A stretch of DNA of 60,343 nucleotides from Betaproteobacteria bacterium (GCA_947476215.1 CANJQI010000006.1:1-60343), one strand, 5' to 3'; shown: positions 27,795 through 37,919, counted from the first letter of the stretch. The notes: generated by a model from the letters alone, not told the origin. Numbers and translations are program-made.

Positions 27795-27838
27795 AAAGTT
27801 CCGCCGATCCGTGTCGATATGATAGAAATAGGTATCTG

Positions 27839-27867
27839 ATTAAATACGCCGGCTACTATTGTATAAT
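27839..27867 (+). promoter_or_regulatory. Probable sigma-70 promoter of metK
   Basis: A perfect -10 hexamer TATAAT is at 27862-27867. A weak -35, ATTAAA, is at 27839-27844 with a 17-base spacer. Transcription would start near 27875, about 26 bases before the metK ATG, leaving no room for a leader riboswitch on metK itself. Confidence 0.6.
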
Positions 27868-27900
27868 GCGGGCCTTTGTCAGTTCCCTGGAAAATACGCC

Positions 27901-29061
27901 ATGAGCGAATTTCTGTTTACTTCCGAGTCCGTTTCCGAAGGACATCCCGATAAGGTCGCTGACCAAATTTCCGATGCGGTGCTGGATGCCGTCTTAGCCC
28001 AGGACAAACTTTCGCGCGTTGCCGCGGAAACGCTGGTCAAGGACAATCTGGTGGTGCTAGCCGGGGAAATAACCACTGGTGCCAAGGTGGACTTTGCCGA
28101 GGTTGCACGCAAAACGATCAAGCGCATAGGCTATACCGATCCGGCTATCGGTTTCGACGCGGCAACCGCGACGGTCCTTATTCAATACGGACAGCAGTCG
28201 CAACACATCGCGCAAGGCGTGAACGAAGGCCAGGGAATTGACCTTGATATGGGCGCGGGCGACCAGGGACTTATGTTCGGCTACGCTTGCGACGAAACCC
28301 CGCAATTGATGCCACTCGCCATCCACCTTGCGCACCGCCTTGTCGAACGCCAGTCCGAATTACGCCGCGACGGCCGCCTGCCATGGCTTCGTCCCGACGC
28401 GAAGTCGCAAGTGACGATCAAATACGTAGACAACAAGCCGGACTCGATCGAAACCGTGGTGCTCTCCACCCAGCATCAGCCGGGCCACACGCACAAGGAA
28501 ATTGAAGAAGCCGTTATCGAACAGATCGTCAAGCCGGTACTGCCCAAGCATCTGGTCAAGGGCCAGATCAAGTACCTGATCAACCCGACCGGCAGTTTCG
28601 AGATCGGCGGACCCAAGGGCGACTGCGGGCTGACCGGACGCAAGATCATCGTCGACACCTATGGCGGCTCCGCCCCGCACGGCGGCGGCGCATTCTCGGG
28701 CAAGGACCCATCCAAGGTTGACCGCTCGGCGGCCTACGCGGCACGCTATGTCGCCAAAAACGTTGTTGCCGCAGGCCTGGCGACGCGCTGCACGGTGCAA
28801 GTTTCGTATGCAATAGGCGTGGCCAAACCGACCAGCGTGATGATAACGACCTATGGCACGGGCAAGATATCCGACGACAAGTTGTCGGCACTGGTGTCGA
28901 AGCACTTCGACCTGCGACCGAAAGGCATAATCCAGATGCTCAATCTGTTGCGCCCGATTTACGAGAAAACCGCTGCCTATGGGCACTTCGGGCGCGACGA
29001 GCCGGAATTCACCTGGGAAGTTACCGACAAGGCGGCGGCCCTCAAGGCTGACGCAAAATAG
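27901..29061 (+). CDS. metK: S-adenosylmethionine synthetase
   Basis: A 386-residue cytoplasmic enzyme that makes SAM from methionine and ATP. Motifs: [20 protein letters not shown] at the N-terminus, [12 protein letters not shown] (ATP-binding loop) and [19 protein letters not shown]. Length is normal. The ATG at 27901 is chosen from the conserved [11 protein letters not shown]; the frame extends 14 codons upstream but overlaps the promoter. It begins the methyl-cycle cluster with ahcY and metF downstream. Confidence 0.98.
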   Translation: MSEFLFTSESVSEGHPDKVADQISDAVLDAVLAQDKLSRVAAETLVKDNLVVLAGEITTGAKVDFAEVARKTIKRIGYTDPAIGFDAATATVLIQYGQQSQHIAQGVNEGQGIDLDMGAGDQGLMFGYACDETPQLMPLAIHLAHRLVERQSELRRDGRLPWLRPDAKSQVTIKYVDNKPDSIETVVLSTQHQPGHTHKEIEEAVIEQIVKPVLPKHLVKGQIKYLINPTGSFEIGGPKGDCGLTGRKIIVDTYGGSAPHGGGAFSGKDPSKVDRSAAYAARYVAKNVVAAGLATRCTVQVSYAIGVAKPTSVMITTYGTGKISDDKLSALVSKHFDLRPKGIIQMLNLLRPIYEKTAAYGHFGRDEPEFTWEVTDKAAALKADAK

Positions 29062-29098
29062 CCGTTGCTACAGAGTATTTATGTAATTAATCGTTGCC

Positions 29099-29172
29099 GT
29101 TTCGAGGAGCGCTGCGACCGGGAGTAATCCCGGCCAGGCTCGAAACATCAGGCTATTCCAGCAACGGCGCTC
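29099..29172 (+). promoter_or_regulatory. S-adenosylhomocysteine (SAH) riboswitch controlling ahcY
   Basis: P1 is formed by GTTTCGAG (29099-29106) and CTCGAAAC (29139-29146). Inside it a hairpin pairs CCGGGA (29118-29123) with TCCCGG (29128-29133) around a GTAA tetraloop. The core reads GAGGAGCGCTGCGACC and GCCAGGCTCG, close to the known SAH aptamer. A pseudoknot pairs GAGCGCTG (29107-29114) with CGGCGCTC (29165-29172) with one wobble. It ends 35 bases before the ahcY ATG. The known class turns gene expression on when SAH builds up, so that AhcY can remove it. Confidence 0.92.
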
Positions 29173-29207
29173 ACGAACTTTTTTCTTTTACAGGAAAGGA
29201 GCGCGTG

Positions 29208-30626
29208 ATGAACGCCGCAGCCAAATCCCCCAAGAGTAACGACTACCACGTCGCCGATATCGCACAAGCCGACTTCGGCCGCAAGGAAATCGCCATCGCC
29301 GAAACCGAGATGCCCGGCCTGATGGCATTACGCGAGGAATTCAAAGGCACGCAGGTGCTCAAAGGCGCTCGCATAGCCGGCTCGCTGCACATGACGATAC
29401 AAACGGCGGTACTGATAGAAACGCTGGCGGCGCTCGGCGCTGACATACGCTGGGCGTCGTGCAACATCTTTTCGACACAAGATCACGCGGCGGCGGCAAT
29501 TGCCGCGCGCGGAATTCCGGTATTTGCTTACAAAGGCGAATCACTCGAGGACTATTGGGATTACACGCACCGCATACTCGAATGGTCCGACGGCGGCACG
29601 CCCAACATGATCCTCGATGACGGCGGCGACGCCACGCTGCTGGTAACGCTGGGCGCCAAACACGAAAAGGAAGGCACGCTGCCGCCCGAAGGCACGAACG
29701 AAGAGGAAGTGGTGTTGTTCGCCGCCATGCGCAAGAGACTCAAGGAAAAGCCTGGTTACTATTCGAAGATACAGGCCAATATCAAGGGCGTGACCGAGGA
29801 AACGACTACCGGCGTGCATCGCCTCTACCAGATGGAAAAAGAAGGACGGCTGCCGTTCCCGGCCATCAATGTCAATGACTCGGTTACCAAATCCAAGTTT
29901 GACAACCTCTACGGTTGCCGTGAGTCACTGGTCGACGCCATCAAGCGCGCCACCGACGTCATGATCGCCGGCAAGGTGGCCTTGGTCTGCGGCTATGGCG
30001 ACGTCGGCAAGGGCAGCGCCGAAGCACTGCGCGCACTGTCGGCGCAAGTCTGGGTCACGGAAATCGACCCCATCTGCGCGCTGCAAGCCGCGATGGAAGG
30101 TTTCCGCGTCGTGACCATGGACTACGCCGCCGACAAGGCTGACATTTTTGTCACCGCGACGGGCAATCTGGGCGTGATCAACCACGATCACATGAAGCAC
30201 ATGAAAAACAACGCCATCGTGTGCAACATTGGCCACTTCGATTCCGAGATTGAGATTGCCTCGCTCAAACAATACCAGTGGGAAAACATCAAACCTCAGG
30301 TCGACCACGTCATTTTCCCCGATGGCAAACGCCTGATCATCCTCGCCGAAGGGCGGCTGGTGAATCTGGGCTGCGGCACCGGACATCCGTCGTTTGTGAT
30401 GTCAAATTCATTTACGAATCAGACACTTGCGCAAATAGAACTGTACACCAAGGGCGAAAATTACCAGCACAAGGTCTATGTGCTGCCCAAGCAGCTGGAT
30501 GAAAAAGTCGCGCGTTTGCACTTAAAGAAACTCGGCGTACAGCTTACGGTGTTAAGCGAAAAACAGAGCGATTACCTGAGCGTGCCTGTCGACGGGCCGT
30601 TCAAGGCCGATCACTATCGGTACTAA
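29208..30626 (+). CDS. ahcY: Adenosylhomocysteinase (S-adenosylhomocysteine hydrolase)
   Basis: A 472-residue NAD-dependent enzyme splitting SAH into homocysteine and adenosine. The NAD-binding motif is [20 protein letters not shown]. The substrate site has [15 protein letters not shown], and the C-terminal signature is [20 protein letters not shown] with the final KADHYRY. The ATG at 29208 has AGGAAAGGAG upstream. Control by the riboswitch just before it is visible in sequence. It follows metK and precedes metF, so the three genes together recycle the methyl carrier. Confidence 0.98.
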   Translation: MNAAAKSPKSNDYHVADIAQADFGRKEIAIAETEMPGLMALREEFKGTQVLKGARIAGSLHMTIQTAVLIETLAALGADIRWASCNIFSTQDHAAAAIAARGIPVFAYKGESLEDYWDYTHRILEWSDGGTPNMILDDGGDATLLVTLGAKHEKEGTLPPEGTNEEEVVLFAAMRKRLKEKPGYYSKIQANIKGVTEETTTGVHRLYQMEKEGRLPFPAINVNDSVTKSKFDNLYGCRESLVDAIKRATDVMIAGKVALVCGYGDVGKGSAEALRALSAQVWVTEIDPICALQAAMEGFRVVTMDYAADKADIFVTATGNLGVINHDHMKHMKNNAIVCNIGHFDSEIEIASLKQYQWENIKPQVDHVIFPDGKRLIILAEGRLVNLGCGTGHPSFVMSNSFTNQTLAQIELYTKGENYQHKVYVLPKQLDEKVARLHLKKLGVQLTVLSEKQSDYLSVPVDGPFKADHYRY

Positions 30627-30664
30627 TATTCACGCGCAGTCACCACTCTGAAACCGGCACAACT

Positions 30665-31513
30665 GTGACGACATTGCAAAACAAGGCACAGCGTACCTTC
30701 AGCTTCGAGTTCTTCCCCCCCAACACGCCGGAAGGACAGGAGAAACTGCGTGCCACGACCCGCCAACTGGCGCAGCTCAATCCGAAGTTCTTCTCGGTGA
30801 CATTCGGGGCTGGCGGCTCGACTCGCGACCGCACGTTGGGCACGGTGCTGGATATCCGCGCCATGGGGTACGCCGCCGCACCGCACATTTCCTGCATCGC
30901 ATCCACGCGTGAAAACATCCGCGAATGGTTGCAGCGTTATAAAGACGAGGGTATTAAACATCTGGTTGCGTTGCGCGGAGACCTGCCCTCAGGCCTCGCC
31001 TCCGCGGGTGAGTTTCGCTACGCCAATGAATTGATCGAATTCATACGCACGGAATTCGGCGATGCGTTCCAGATCGAGGTCGCGGCATATCCCGAGTTCC
31101 ATCCCCAGGGAAAAAGCGCGCAGGACGATCTGCGGAATTTCAAACGCAAGGTCGAGGCCGGCGCGAACTCCGCGATCACGCAATATTTTTACAATGCCGA
31201 TGCGTATTACCGATTCGTTGATGAATGCGAGGCCATAGGTATCGCGATTCCTATCGTGCCCGGCATCATGCCGGTCGGACGCTATTCACAACTTGCGCGT
31301 TTTTCAGACACATGCGGCGCCGAAATTCCGCGCTGGATGCGCAAGAAGCTTGAAGGGTACGGCGATGATACCGCCTCGATACGCGCATTCGGTCTGGATG
31401 TGGTGACGGCATTGTGCGAGAACCTGCTGCGCCAGGGTGCGCCCGGACTTCATTTCTACACCCTGAACCAGGCGGGCTTGATAACCACCATTTGGCAACG
31501 TTTGGGACTGTAA
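30665..31513 (+). CDS. metF: 5,10-Methylenetetrahydrofolate reductase
   Basis: A 282-residue FAD-dependent TIM-barrel enzyme giving methyl-THF for methionine synthesis. N-terminal signature RTFSFEFFPPNTPEGQEKL; also VTFGAGGSTRDRTLGTV (folate/FAD region) and ITQYFYNADAYYRFV. The start is GTG with a weak ribosome site, 38 bases after ahcY, suggesting read-through from the riboswitch-controlled transcript. Length is normal for the bacterial enzyme without the regulatory domain. Confidence 0.96.
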   Translation: MTTLQNKAQRTFSFEFFPPNTPEGQEKLRATTRQLAQLNPKFFSVTFGAGGSTRDRTLGTVLDIRAMGYAAAPHISCIASTRENIREWLQRYKDEGIKHLVALRGDLPSGLASAGEFRYANELIEFIRTEFGDAFQIEVAAYPEFHPQGKSAQDDLRNFKRKVEAGANSAITQYFYNADAYYRFVDECEAIGIAIPIVPGIMPVGRYSQLARFSDTCGAEIPRWMRKKLEGYGDDTASIRAFGLDVVTALCENLLRQGAPGLHFYTLNQAGLITTIWQRLGL

Positions 31514-31514
31514 T

Positions 31515-31799
31515 ATGCCTAGAGCGAGCTGGAACGGCACCGTTATTGCCGAAAGCAACCGTTGCATCGTCGTCGAAGGCAATCAATACTTTCCGCCCGA
31601 AACGGTCAACCACGACTTTCTGCGCGCAAGCAAGACGCATACGCTTTGTGCGTGGAAAGGCATGGCCAGTTACTACGATGTAGTGGTGAACGATGAATCC
31701 ATCAAGGATGCCGCTTGGTACTATCCGCAGACCAAAGCCGAAGCACAGCACATCAAGGGATATATTGCGTTCTGGAAAGGCGTGAAAGTCGAAATTTAG
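31515..31799 (+). CDS. DUF427-domain protein
   Basis: A 94-residue single-domain protein. Hallmarks are ASWNGTVIAES, FPPETVNHDFL and THTLCAWKGMASYYDVV. The DUF427 fold is a small beta-tent domain of unknown function, often a stand-alone protein. The ATG is one base after the metF stop, so the two are certainly co-transcribed, though no methyl-cycle role is known for the family. It converges on the outer-membrane channel gene at 31806. Confidence 0.9.
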   Translation: MPRASWNGTVIAESNRCIVVEGNQYFPPETVNHDFLRASKTHTLCAWKGMASYYDVVVNDESIKDAAWYYPQTKAEAQHIKGYIAFWKGVKVEI

Positions 31800-31805
31800 A
31801 AACGC

Positions 31806-33230
31806 CTACGTCCAGCCCCCGCCCAACGCCTTGAACAAGTCCGCAATGGCGGTGCGCTGGGCGCGCAACGCATCGATGCGGTTCTGTTCTGCGGCCAGCA
31901 AACCGCGTTCCGCATCCAACACGTCGAGCTGGCTCACCAGTCCGTTTTCGTAACGCAATCGGGCAAGTCTCAGCGTTTCGCGCAGCGCGGTAACGCGCTG
32001 CGTTTCCGCGTCGAGCTGATCGCGCGCCTTGACCTGCGCCACCAGCGCATCGCGCACTTCGCGAAAAGCATTTTGAATCGCACCTTGATATTGCGACAGC
32101 GCCTGCTGCTGGCGCGCCGTGGCCACTTCCACTTGCGACTCGATGCGCCCGCTTACCCATAGCGGCTGCGACAGCGCGGCCGCGAACCTCCAGATCATCG
32201 CCGGACCCGAAAACAGACTGCTGAGCGCGGTGCTCTCGCTGCCCAGATAGCCGGATAATGAAATCGCTGGAAAGTAATAGGCGCGCGCGACGCCTATACG
32301 AGCGTTCGCCGCGATCAGCCGCTGCTCGGTCTCGACGAGATCGGGTCGACGCAACAACAATTCCGACGGCATGTCGGACGGAACCACGACGGCGGCAGCC
32401 ACATTCCCTCCGTCGCTGCCGGCGTCGACGCCGCCTTCGTAAATCGTTTTTGGGCTGCGCCCCAAGAGGACCGCGAGAGCGTTTTCCTGCCGAGAACGCG
32501 CACGCTCCAGCGCCGGCAACTGCGCGCGCGCGGCCGCCACTTCAGATTCGCGTTGACGTAACTCGTAATCCGACAGCAGGCCGAACTCCACGCGCTTGCG
32601 CTGTATGGCGAGCGACTCGCTGCGCGACGCCAGCGAGCGGCGCGTCACGGCGATTTGCTCATCAAGCGCGCGCAACGCGAAATATCCCTGCGCAACATCG
32701 GACGTCAGCGCAATGCGCACCGTCGAGCGAGCAGCTTCACTGGCCAGCAAGTCCGCGCGTGCCGCCTGGGTTGCGCTACGCAGTCTGCCCCACAAATCGA
32801 GTTCGTAGGAGACATCCAAGGTGGCGCGAAAATCGTTACGCACCGGATCGCTACCAGCGGGCGAAGGCTGACTTCCGCGCTGCGAGATGCGCGAACGTGA
32901 ATTGTCGAGGTTAATGCGCGCGCCGGGCGTCTCCTCCGCGGCAGCAAACTTGAGTGCGGCGCGCGCTTCGTCGACGCGTGCCGCAGCCAGCGACAGGTTG
33001 GCGTTGTTTGCCAAAGCTTCGGCAATCAGTTGATCCAGCACGCGCTCCGCATAGACGGTCCACCATTGCGTGTTCCTTACTTCCGCACCGGTCGCGCTAA
33101 CGGTGCTCCACGCGGCTGGAACTTCCACCGCGGGTTTGTTATATCGGGGCCCCATCGACGAACATCCCGCGACCAGCATTGCGACCGCCATGACTAGCGT
33201 AAACATTTGTTTATTAATCATATTAATCAT
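31806..33230 (-). CDS. OprM/NodT-family outer-membrane efflux lipoprotein
   Basis: A 474-residue TolC-family channel. The signal peptide ends in a lipobox, LVAGCSSM, with the lipid-bearing Cys at residue 23. Two internal repeats of the helical barrel carry the family patterns RADLLASEAARSTVRIALTS and LNDAE-like equivalents. The ATG (33230) overlaps the pump stop by ATGA. The longer open frame to 33797 is the antisense-like extension across the pump gene and is rejected. It is the third gene of the drug-efflux operon. Confidence 0.92.
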   Translation of the reverse strand: MINMINKQMFTLVMAVAMLVAGCSSMGPRYNKPAVEVPAAWSTVSATGAEVRNTQWWTVYAERVLDQLIAEALANNANLSLAAARVDEARAALKFAAAEETPGARINLDNSRSRISQRGSQPSPAGSDPVRNDFRATLDVSYELDLWGRLRSATQAARADLLASEAARSTVRIALTSDVAQGYFALRALDEQIAVTRRSLASRSESLAIQRKRVEFGLLSDYELRQRESEVAAARAQLPALERARSRQENALAVLLGRSPKTIYEGGVDAGSDGGNVAAAVVVPSDMPSELLLRRPDLVETEQRLIAANARIGVARAYYFPAISLSGYLGSESTALSSLFSGPAMIWRFAAALSQPLWVSGRIESQVEVATARQQQALSQYQGAIQNAFREVRDALVAQVKARDQLDAETQRVTALRETLRLARLRYENGLVSQLDVLDAERGLLAAEQNRIDALRAQRTAIADLFKALGGGWT

Positions 33231-36200
33231 GAGTGGCTGCCCGAAGCCGAACCCTCGTGCGCATGCACGGGGCGCGGCTTGCGCGCCAGCAGGGCAAAGA
33301 ACAAGGGCACGAATATCGGCGCGATAAATGTCGCGATGATCATCCCGCCAAATACACCGGTACCCATCGACTGGCGTGCCGCGGCGCCGGCGCCGGTGGC
33401 GATCACCAATGGCAACACGCCGAATACAAACGCCAGCGAGGTCATGACGATGGGACGAAAGCGCAGTCGCGCGGCTTCGCGCGCCGCCTCTGCCGCGCTT
33501 TTGCCATGCTCCATGCCCTGCATCGCGAATTCCGCGATCAGGATCGCATTCTTGGCAGCCAGCCCTATGAGCACGATCAGGCCGATCTGAAAATAAATGT
33601 CGTTTTGCATGTCGCGCAAAAACACAAATCCCAGCGCGCCACCCAGTGCAAACGGCACGGCCATCAGCACCGCTAGCGGCACGCCCCAACGCTCGTAAAG
33701 CGCGGACAAAATCAGATAGACCATGACAATCGCAAATCCAAACGCGAATATCGATGCACTGCCCGTGCGTTTCTCCTGGAATGCCTGGCCCGTCCATTCG
33801 ATGGCATAGCCTTGCGGCAGCGTTGCCTTTGCGATTTCCTCGACAGCGCGTATGGCTTCGCCTGAGCTGTAACCAGGCTTGGCATTTCCGAAAACCTTGG
33901 CGGCGATATACGCGTTGTAACGCTCGATCTGCTCGGGGCCGATAATGTTGCTTACCGTGATCAGTGCCTTAAGCGGAATCATGGTGCCGGTGGTCGCCGA
34001 ACGCACATAAACGCTGCCAAGATCCTGCGGTTTTGCGCGATATTGCGCGTCGGCCTGTATGGTTACCCGGTACGTGCGGCCGGCGCGGTTGAAGTCATTG
34101 ATATACAGCGACCCCATTTGCGCCTGCAGCGCCAGAAACACTTCGTTGACGGGCACGCCCAGCGCCAGCGCTTTCTCGCGATCCACATCAACTCGCAACT
34201 GAGGTACCGTCGGCCGGTAGAAGGTGGTGATGCCGGCAAGCACGGGACTCTTGTTGAGCGCCGCGATGAATTCGCCGGTAACCTGAGCCAGCTTGAGCGG
34301 ATCCGCATCAGTGCGGCCCTGCACATAGACCTCGAAGCCGCCGGCGGCGCCCAACCCCTGTATCGGAGGCGGGTTGAAGGCAAATGCGATGCCATCGGAC
34401 AGCATGAATCCCTTGCCGCTGACTTCGTTGGCCAGTTGCAGCGAGGTCTGGTGACGCTCGTTCCATGGTTTCATCGGCGTAAATATGGTCGCGGCGTTGC
34501 TCTTGTTGCCGCCCCCGATCAGGTCAAAGCCGTTGACGATGAAGAAATTTTCTATGGCCTGATTGCCGCTCATCATCTGCCGCAGTTGTTCGGTGGTCTT
34601 GCTGGTGCGTTCCAGCGTGGCGCCGTCGGGCAACTGCACCGCGGCAATGATGTAACCCTGATCCTCGGGCGGCACGAAACTGCCGGGAATACGAAACAGC
34701 AGCAGTGCCACGCCACCCAGCAACGCGGCAAAAAGCACCATGGCCAGAATGCGACGCGCAAGCACCATGTCGACGGCACCCAGAAAATGCCGTGTTGTCC
34801 AGTCGAATCCACGGTTGAATGCTCCGAATAGCGCGCGCACCCAACCGCGGCTCTTTTCCTGGTGACCTTGCTTAAGCAGAATGGCGCACAAAGCGGGTGT
34901 CAGCGTCAAGGCAACCACGCCCGACAACACGACCGCGATCGTGACCGTCACCGCAAACTGGCGGTAAAGCTGCCCGGCAATGCCGCCCAGAAAAGCAACC
35001 GGAATAAACACCGCACTCAACGCCAGCACGATGCCGATCACCGCGCCCTGCACTTCGCGCATGGCCTCGATGGCCGCCGCCAGTGGTGTCATTTTTTCTT
35101 CACGCATCAGGCGTTCGACGTTTTCGAGTACCACGATGGCATCGTCCACGACTATGCCTATGGCGAGCACCATCGCGAACAGCGTCAGCGTATTGATCGA
35201 AAATCCGAACAACCACAACCCGGCGAAGGTCCCTATCAGGGAAACCGGCACCGCCAGAATTGGAATCAACGTCGCGCGCCAGGACTGCAGGAAAACGAAT
35301 ACCACCAGCACGACTATGATGGCCGCTTCCGCGATGGTGTGCGTGACTTCCTTGATCGATGCCGACACGAAACGCGTGGTGTCGTAGGGAATACTGTAGT
35401 CCACATCCTCGGGAAAGCGGTCTTTGCGCAGTTCCGCCATGCGCGCCTTGACCGCGGCACCGACGTCGAGCGCATTGGCGCCGGACTGCAGGAATACGCC
35501 GAGCGGCAAGGCGGGCTGGCCGTTGATGGTACTGGACGCATCGTAACTCTGCGCGCCCAACTCGATGCGAGCAACGTCCTTCAGCCGGAGCACGCCCGCG
35601 CCGCCGTTGGCGGCATTGCCGGAACGCAGCACGATCTCGCCGAATTGTTCCGGCTGCGTCAGCCGCCCGCTCGCAATCACGGTGTAATTGAGCGACTGCC
35701 CCTTCAGCGCGGGCTCGGCGCCGACGCGGCCGGCCGCATACTGCGCGTTTTGCGCGTTGATCGCCGACTGTATGTCGGCCGTGGTGACGCCGAGCTGCGC
35801 CATGCGGTCGGGCTTCAGCCAGACGCGCATCGAGTAATCACGTGCCGCGAAATTAATGACATCGGCGACGCCCGCAATGCGTTTAATGTCATCGATTACA
35901 TTCTGTGTCGCGTAATTCGACAGAAACAAGGTGTCATGAGTACTCTTGGGTGAATTGAGCGAGATCACGAGCAGAAAATTCTGCGAGCGCTTCGCAACGG
36001 TAATGCCGTTGCGCCGGACTTCGTCGGGCAACCGTGGTGTCGCAAGCTGCACGCGGTTGTTGATATTGAAAGTGGCCTTGTCGATATCGGTGCCCACTTC
36101 AAAGGTCGCGGTGATCACGGTCTGACCGTTCGACGCCGATGTCGAGTTGAAATACAGCAGGTTTTCGACGCTCGACAATTGCTCCTCGATCGGCGCGGCG

Positions 36201-36382
36201 ACGGTCTTGGCGAGCGTTTCCGCGGATGCGCCCGGATATAGTGCGGTAATCGTGACCGTAGGCGGAGCAATTTCAGGATACTGCGCAATCGGCAGTATTT
36301 TTGCCGACACCAGACCTGCAAGAACAATAATGATCGCTAAAACGCCCGCGAATATCGGGCGCTCTATGAAAAATCTCGACAT
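33227..36382 (-). CDS. RND multidrug efflux pump of the HAE-1 family (AcrB/MexB-like)
   Basis: A 1051-residue proton-coupled inner-membrane pump. The N-terminus MSRFFIERPIFAGVLAIIIV is diagnostic of HAE-1 pumps. Helix 4 carries the two proton-relay Asps in GIVVDDAIVVLENVERLM. The C-terminal half has helix 10-12 motifs (LIVLIGLAAKNAILIAEFA). Full length. It follows the adaptor after 9 bases and overlaps the channel gene by 4. Substrates would be lipophilic drugs, solvents or dyes. No regulator gene sits beside the operon. Confidence 0.95.
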   Translation of the reverse strand: MSRFFIERPIFAGVLAIIIVLAGLVSAKILPIAQYPEIAPPTVTITALYPGASAETLAKTVAAPIEEQLSSVENLLYFNSTSASNGQTVITATFEVGTDIDKATFNINNRVQLATPRLPDEVRRNGITVAKRSQNFLLVISLNSPKSTHDTLFLSNYATQNVIDDIKRIAGVADVINFAARDYSMRVWLKPDRMAQLGVTTADIQSAINAQNAQYAAGRVGAEPALKGQSLNYTVIASGRLTQPEQFGEIVLRSGNAANGGAGVLRLKDVARIELGAQSYDASSTINGQPALPLGVFLQSGANALDVGAAVKARMAELRKDRFPEDVDYSIPYDTTRFVSASIKEVTHTIAEAAIIVVLVVFVFLQSWRATLIPILAVPVSLIGTFAGLWLFGFSINTLTLFAMVLAIGIVVDDAIVVLENVERLMREEKMTPLAAAIEAMREVQGAVIGIVLALSAVFIPVAFLGGIAGQLYRQFAVTVTIAVVLSGVVALTLTPALCAILLKQGHQEKSRGWVRALFGAFNRGFDWTTRHFLGAVDMVLARRILAMVLFAALLGGVALLLFRIPGSFVPPEDQGYIIAAVQLPDGATLERTSKTTEQLRQMMSGNQAIENFFIVNGFDLIGGGNKSNAATIFTPMKPWNERHQTSLQLANEVSGKGFMLSDGIAFAFNPPPIQGLGAAGGFEVYVQGRTDADPLKLAQVTGEFIAALNKSPVLAGITTFYRPTVPQLRVDVDREKALALGVPVNEVFLALQAQMGSLYINDFNRAGRTYRVTIQADAQYRAKPQDLGSVYVRSATTGTMIPLKALITVSNIIGPEQIERYNAYIAAKVFGNAKPGYSSGEAIRAVEEIAKATLPQGYAIEWTGQAFQEKRTGSASIFAFGFAIVMVYLILSALYERWGVPLAVLMAVPFALGGALGFVFLRDMQNDIYFQIGLIVLIGLAAKNAILIAEFAMQGMEHGKSAAEAAREAARLRFRPIVMTSLAFVFGVLPLVIATGAGAAARQSMGTGVFGGMIIATFIAPIFVPLFFALLARKPRPVHAHEGSASGSHS

Positions 36383-36391
36383 AGTCTGCGC

Positions 36392-37615
36392 CTAGTTCGC
36401 TTTCTTTGCTGCCGCGGCGCCAGCCTTGCCTGCGTCGGGCGCGGGTGGTTCGGGTTGCGCGCCGGCCGGAGCGCTCTCCGGCGTATGCGGCTGCACCGGT
36501 GCACCGGTGCGTATTTTCATCAGATTGTCGACGATGACCTGATCTCCTACGCTGAGGCCTTTGCGCACCACCCAGTTGCTGTCCGACCATGCCACCGCCT
36601 CCACGGGGCGCGGCGCGGCCTTGCCGTCCTGACCCGCGATCCACACGAAGCGACCTTGGTCGCCCTGCATCACCGCGGCCTTAGGAACCAGAAACGCATC
36701 CTCCTCGCCGGTCAACACCTGCACGCGTACAAACTGCCCCGGAAGCAACACTAGCTTGGGGTTGGGAAATTCAGCACGCACTTGCACTGTTCCCAGCTTG
36801 GGATCCACCGTGGACGCCGTGAAATTGAGTTTTCCCTGGGATGCAATGACCTTGCCATCCGGCGAAACAAGTCTGACCTCGGCTTTTTTTGCGCCGTTGT
36901 GCAGCTGCGTGTATTCGCCCTCGGAGAAGGAAAATCTCACCCAGATGGGATCTGTCTGTGACAGCGTCGTCAGCAATGCGCTGTCGGTACCGGCCGTGAC
37001 CAAGCTGCCCTCGGAACGTTGTGCGCGGCCGGTGATGCCGCGGATGGGCGCAACAACGGAGACATAAGACAAGTTCAGTTCGGCTTCGCGCACCTTGGCC
37101 TCCGCCGCCATGGTCGTCGCTTCCGACTGTTTGACAGCCGACGTAGCGTCGTCAAACTCCTTTTGACTGACGGCTTTCTCGGCCACCAGCAGTTTCATGC
37201 GACCGGCCTCGCGCTGCACCTGCTCGCCACGCGCTTTTTCCTGCGCCAGCGCGGCTTTTGCCTGATCGAGCGCGATTTCATAGGGCGCCCGGTCTATCTG
37301 GAACAGCACAGTGCCGGCGGATACGGTCTCGCCCTCGTTATAAAGGCGTTTTTGCACTATGCCCGAAACGCGCGCACGGATCTCGATCTCGCGCGACCCC
37401 TCGGTCTGCCCGACCGCCTCGACCATGGCCGGCACGCGCTGCTGCTTGACCTGCATTATCGTGACCGGCATCGCCATCCCTCCCGGCCCCTTGCCTGCGT
37501 CGTGCGCACTTTGTCCGCAACCGGCGAACAAGATGACGGCCGCGATACCGCCTGCGGTTAAAACGCGCCGCGAAAACAGTGCACTGGACGTAAATTCATA
37601 GGTTCGGTATGTCAT
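36392..37615 (-). CDS. RND efflux periplasmic adaptor lipoprotein (AcrA/MexA-like)
   Basis: A 407-residue membrane-fusion protein. It has a lipobox, VILFAGCGQS, with Cys33 as lipid attachment, followed by the lipoyl half-motif, a long coiled-coil hairpin (KAALAQEKARGEQVQREAGR) and the beta-barrel. The C-terminus is rich in Ala, Pro and Lys. The ATG at 37615 has AGGACAG about 6 bases upstream; the frame continues to 37783 but across the promoter. First gene of the operon with the pump and channel. Confidence 0.92.
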   Translation of the reverse strand: MTYRTYEFTSSALFSRRVLTAGGIAAVILFAGCGQSAHDAGKGPGGMAMPVTIMQVKQQRVPAMVEAVGQTEGSREIEIRARVSGIVQKRLYNEGETVSAGTVLFQIDRAPYEIALDQAKAALAQEKARGEQVQREAGRMKLLVAEKAVSQKEFDDATSAVKQSEATTMAAEAKVREAELNLSYVSVVAPIRGITGRAQRSEGSLVTAGTDSALLTTLSQTDPIWVRFSFSEGEYTQLHNGAKKAEVRLVSPDGKVIASQGKLNFTASTVDPKLGTVQVRAEFPNPKLVLLPGQFVRVQVLTGEEDAFLVPKAAVMQGDQGRFVWIAGQDGKAAPRPVEAVAWSDSNWVVRKGLSVGDQVIVDNLMKIRTGAPVQPHTPESAPAGAQPEPPAPDAGKAGAAAAKKAN

Positions 37616-37736
37616 GGTTTCTGTCCTGGGTATCTTTGGTGGGCACAACCATGCCCAAAATCGCTGGGGTGCGATGTACAGTCCGCTGCGCCGAGCTGCA
37701 AATTTGCGGATACAGCGCTTCCGAAAAAACAGCAAT

Positions 37737-37775
37737 TTTATACGTATGCGCTTGAATGCATGCAAATAACTTGCA
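37737..37775 (-). promoter_or_regulatory. Promoter and candidate operator of the RND efflux operon
   Basis: On the minus strand, -35 TTGCAT (37765-37760) and -10 TATAAA (37742-37737) are 17 bases apart. The inverted repeat TGCAAATAACTTGCA (37761-37775) overlaps the -35, as expected of a TetR-type repressor site. The transcript would begin near 37730, giving a leader of about 115 bases. Confidence 0.5.
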
Positions 37776-37785
37776 AAATCCAATT

Positions 37786-37821
37786 GATGCCATGGCGCCC
37801 GAAAACGGGCACCATGGCATC
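37786..37821. other. 36-base hairpin with AAAA loop
   Basis: GATGCCATGG (37786-37795) pairs with CCATGGCATC (37812-37821), then after one mismatch GCCCG (37797-37801) pairs with CGGGC (37806-37810). It lies between two divergent genes, so termination is unlikely unless it insulates against upstream read-through. Confidence 0.65.
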
Positions 37822-37919
37822 CATGCTGGAAATCCCGTTCACGGTGGATTTATCAAAATAATTTGCTTAAACTGGACCCTTGGGCGCTCGAAACCGAATC
37901 GAATGGTGGCTAGGCACAC

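Larger units (their letters stand above)
37616..37919. other. Divergent promoter region between the efflux operon and the signalling locus
   Basis: A 304-base gap. It holds the efflux promoter with an overlapping inverted repeat (37737-37775) and a strong hairpin (37786-37821). A plus-strand promoter for the gene at 37920 is not obvious; AT-rich sequence at 37848-37868 is the only candidate. Confidence 0.55.

Noticed and set aside
33231..33797. N-terminal 189-codon extension of the OprM-like frame
   Set aside because: Overlaps the pump coding region; lipobox start at 33230 with ATGA overlap is clear.
34862..35953. 363-codon frame opposite the RND pump
   Set aside because: Antisense to pump coding sequence; Gln/His/Arg-rich product typical of shadow frames in GC-rich DNA.
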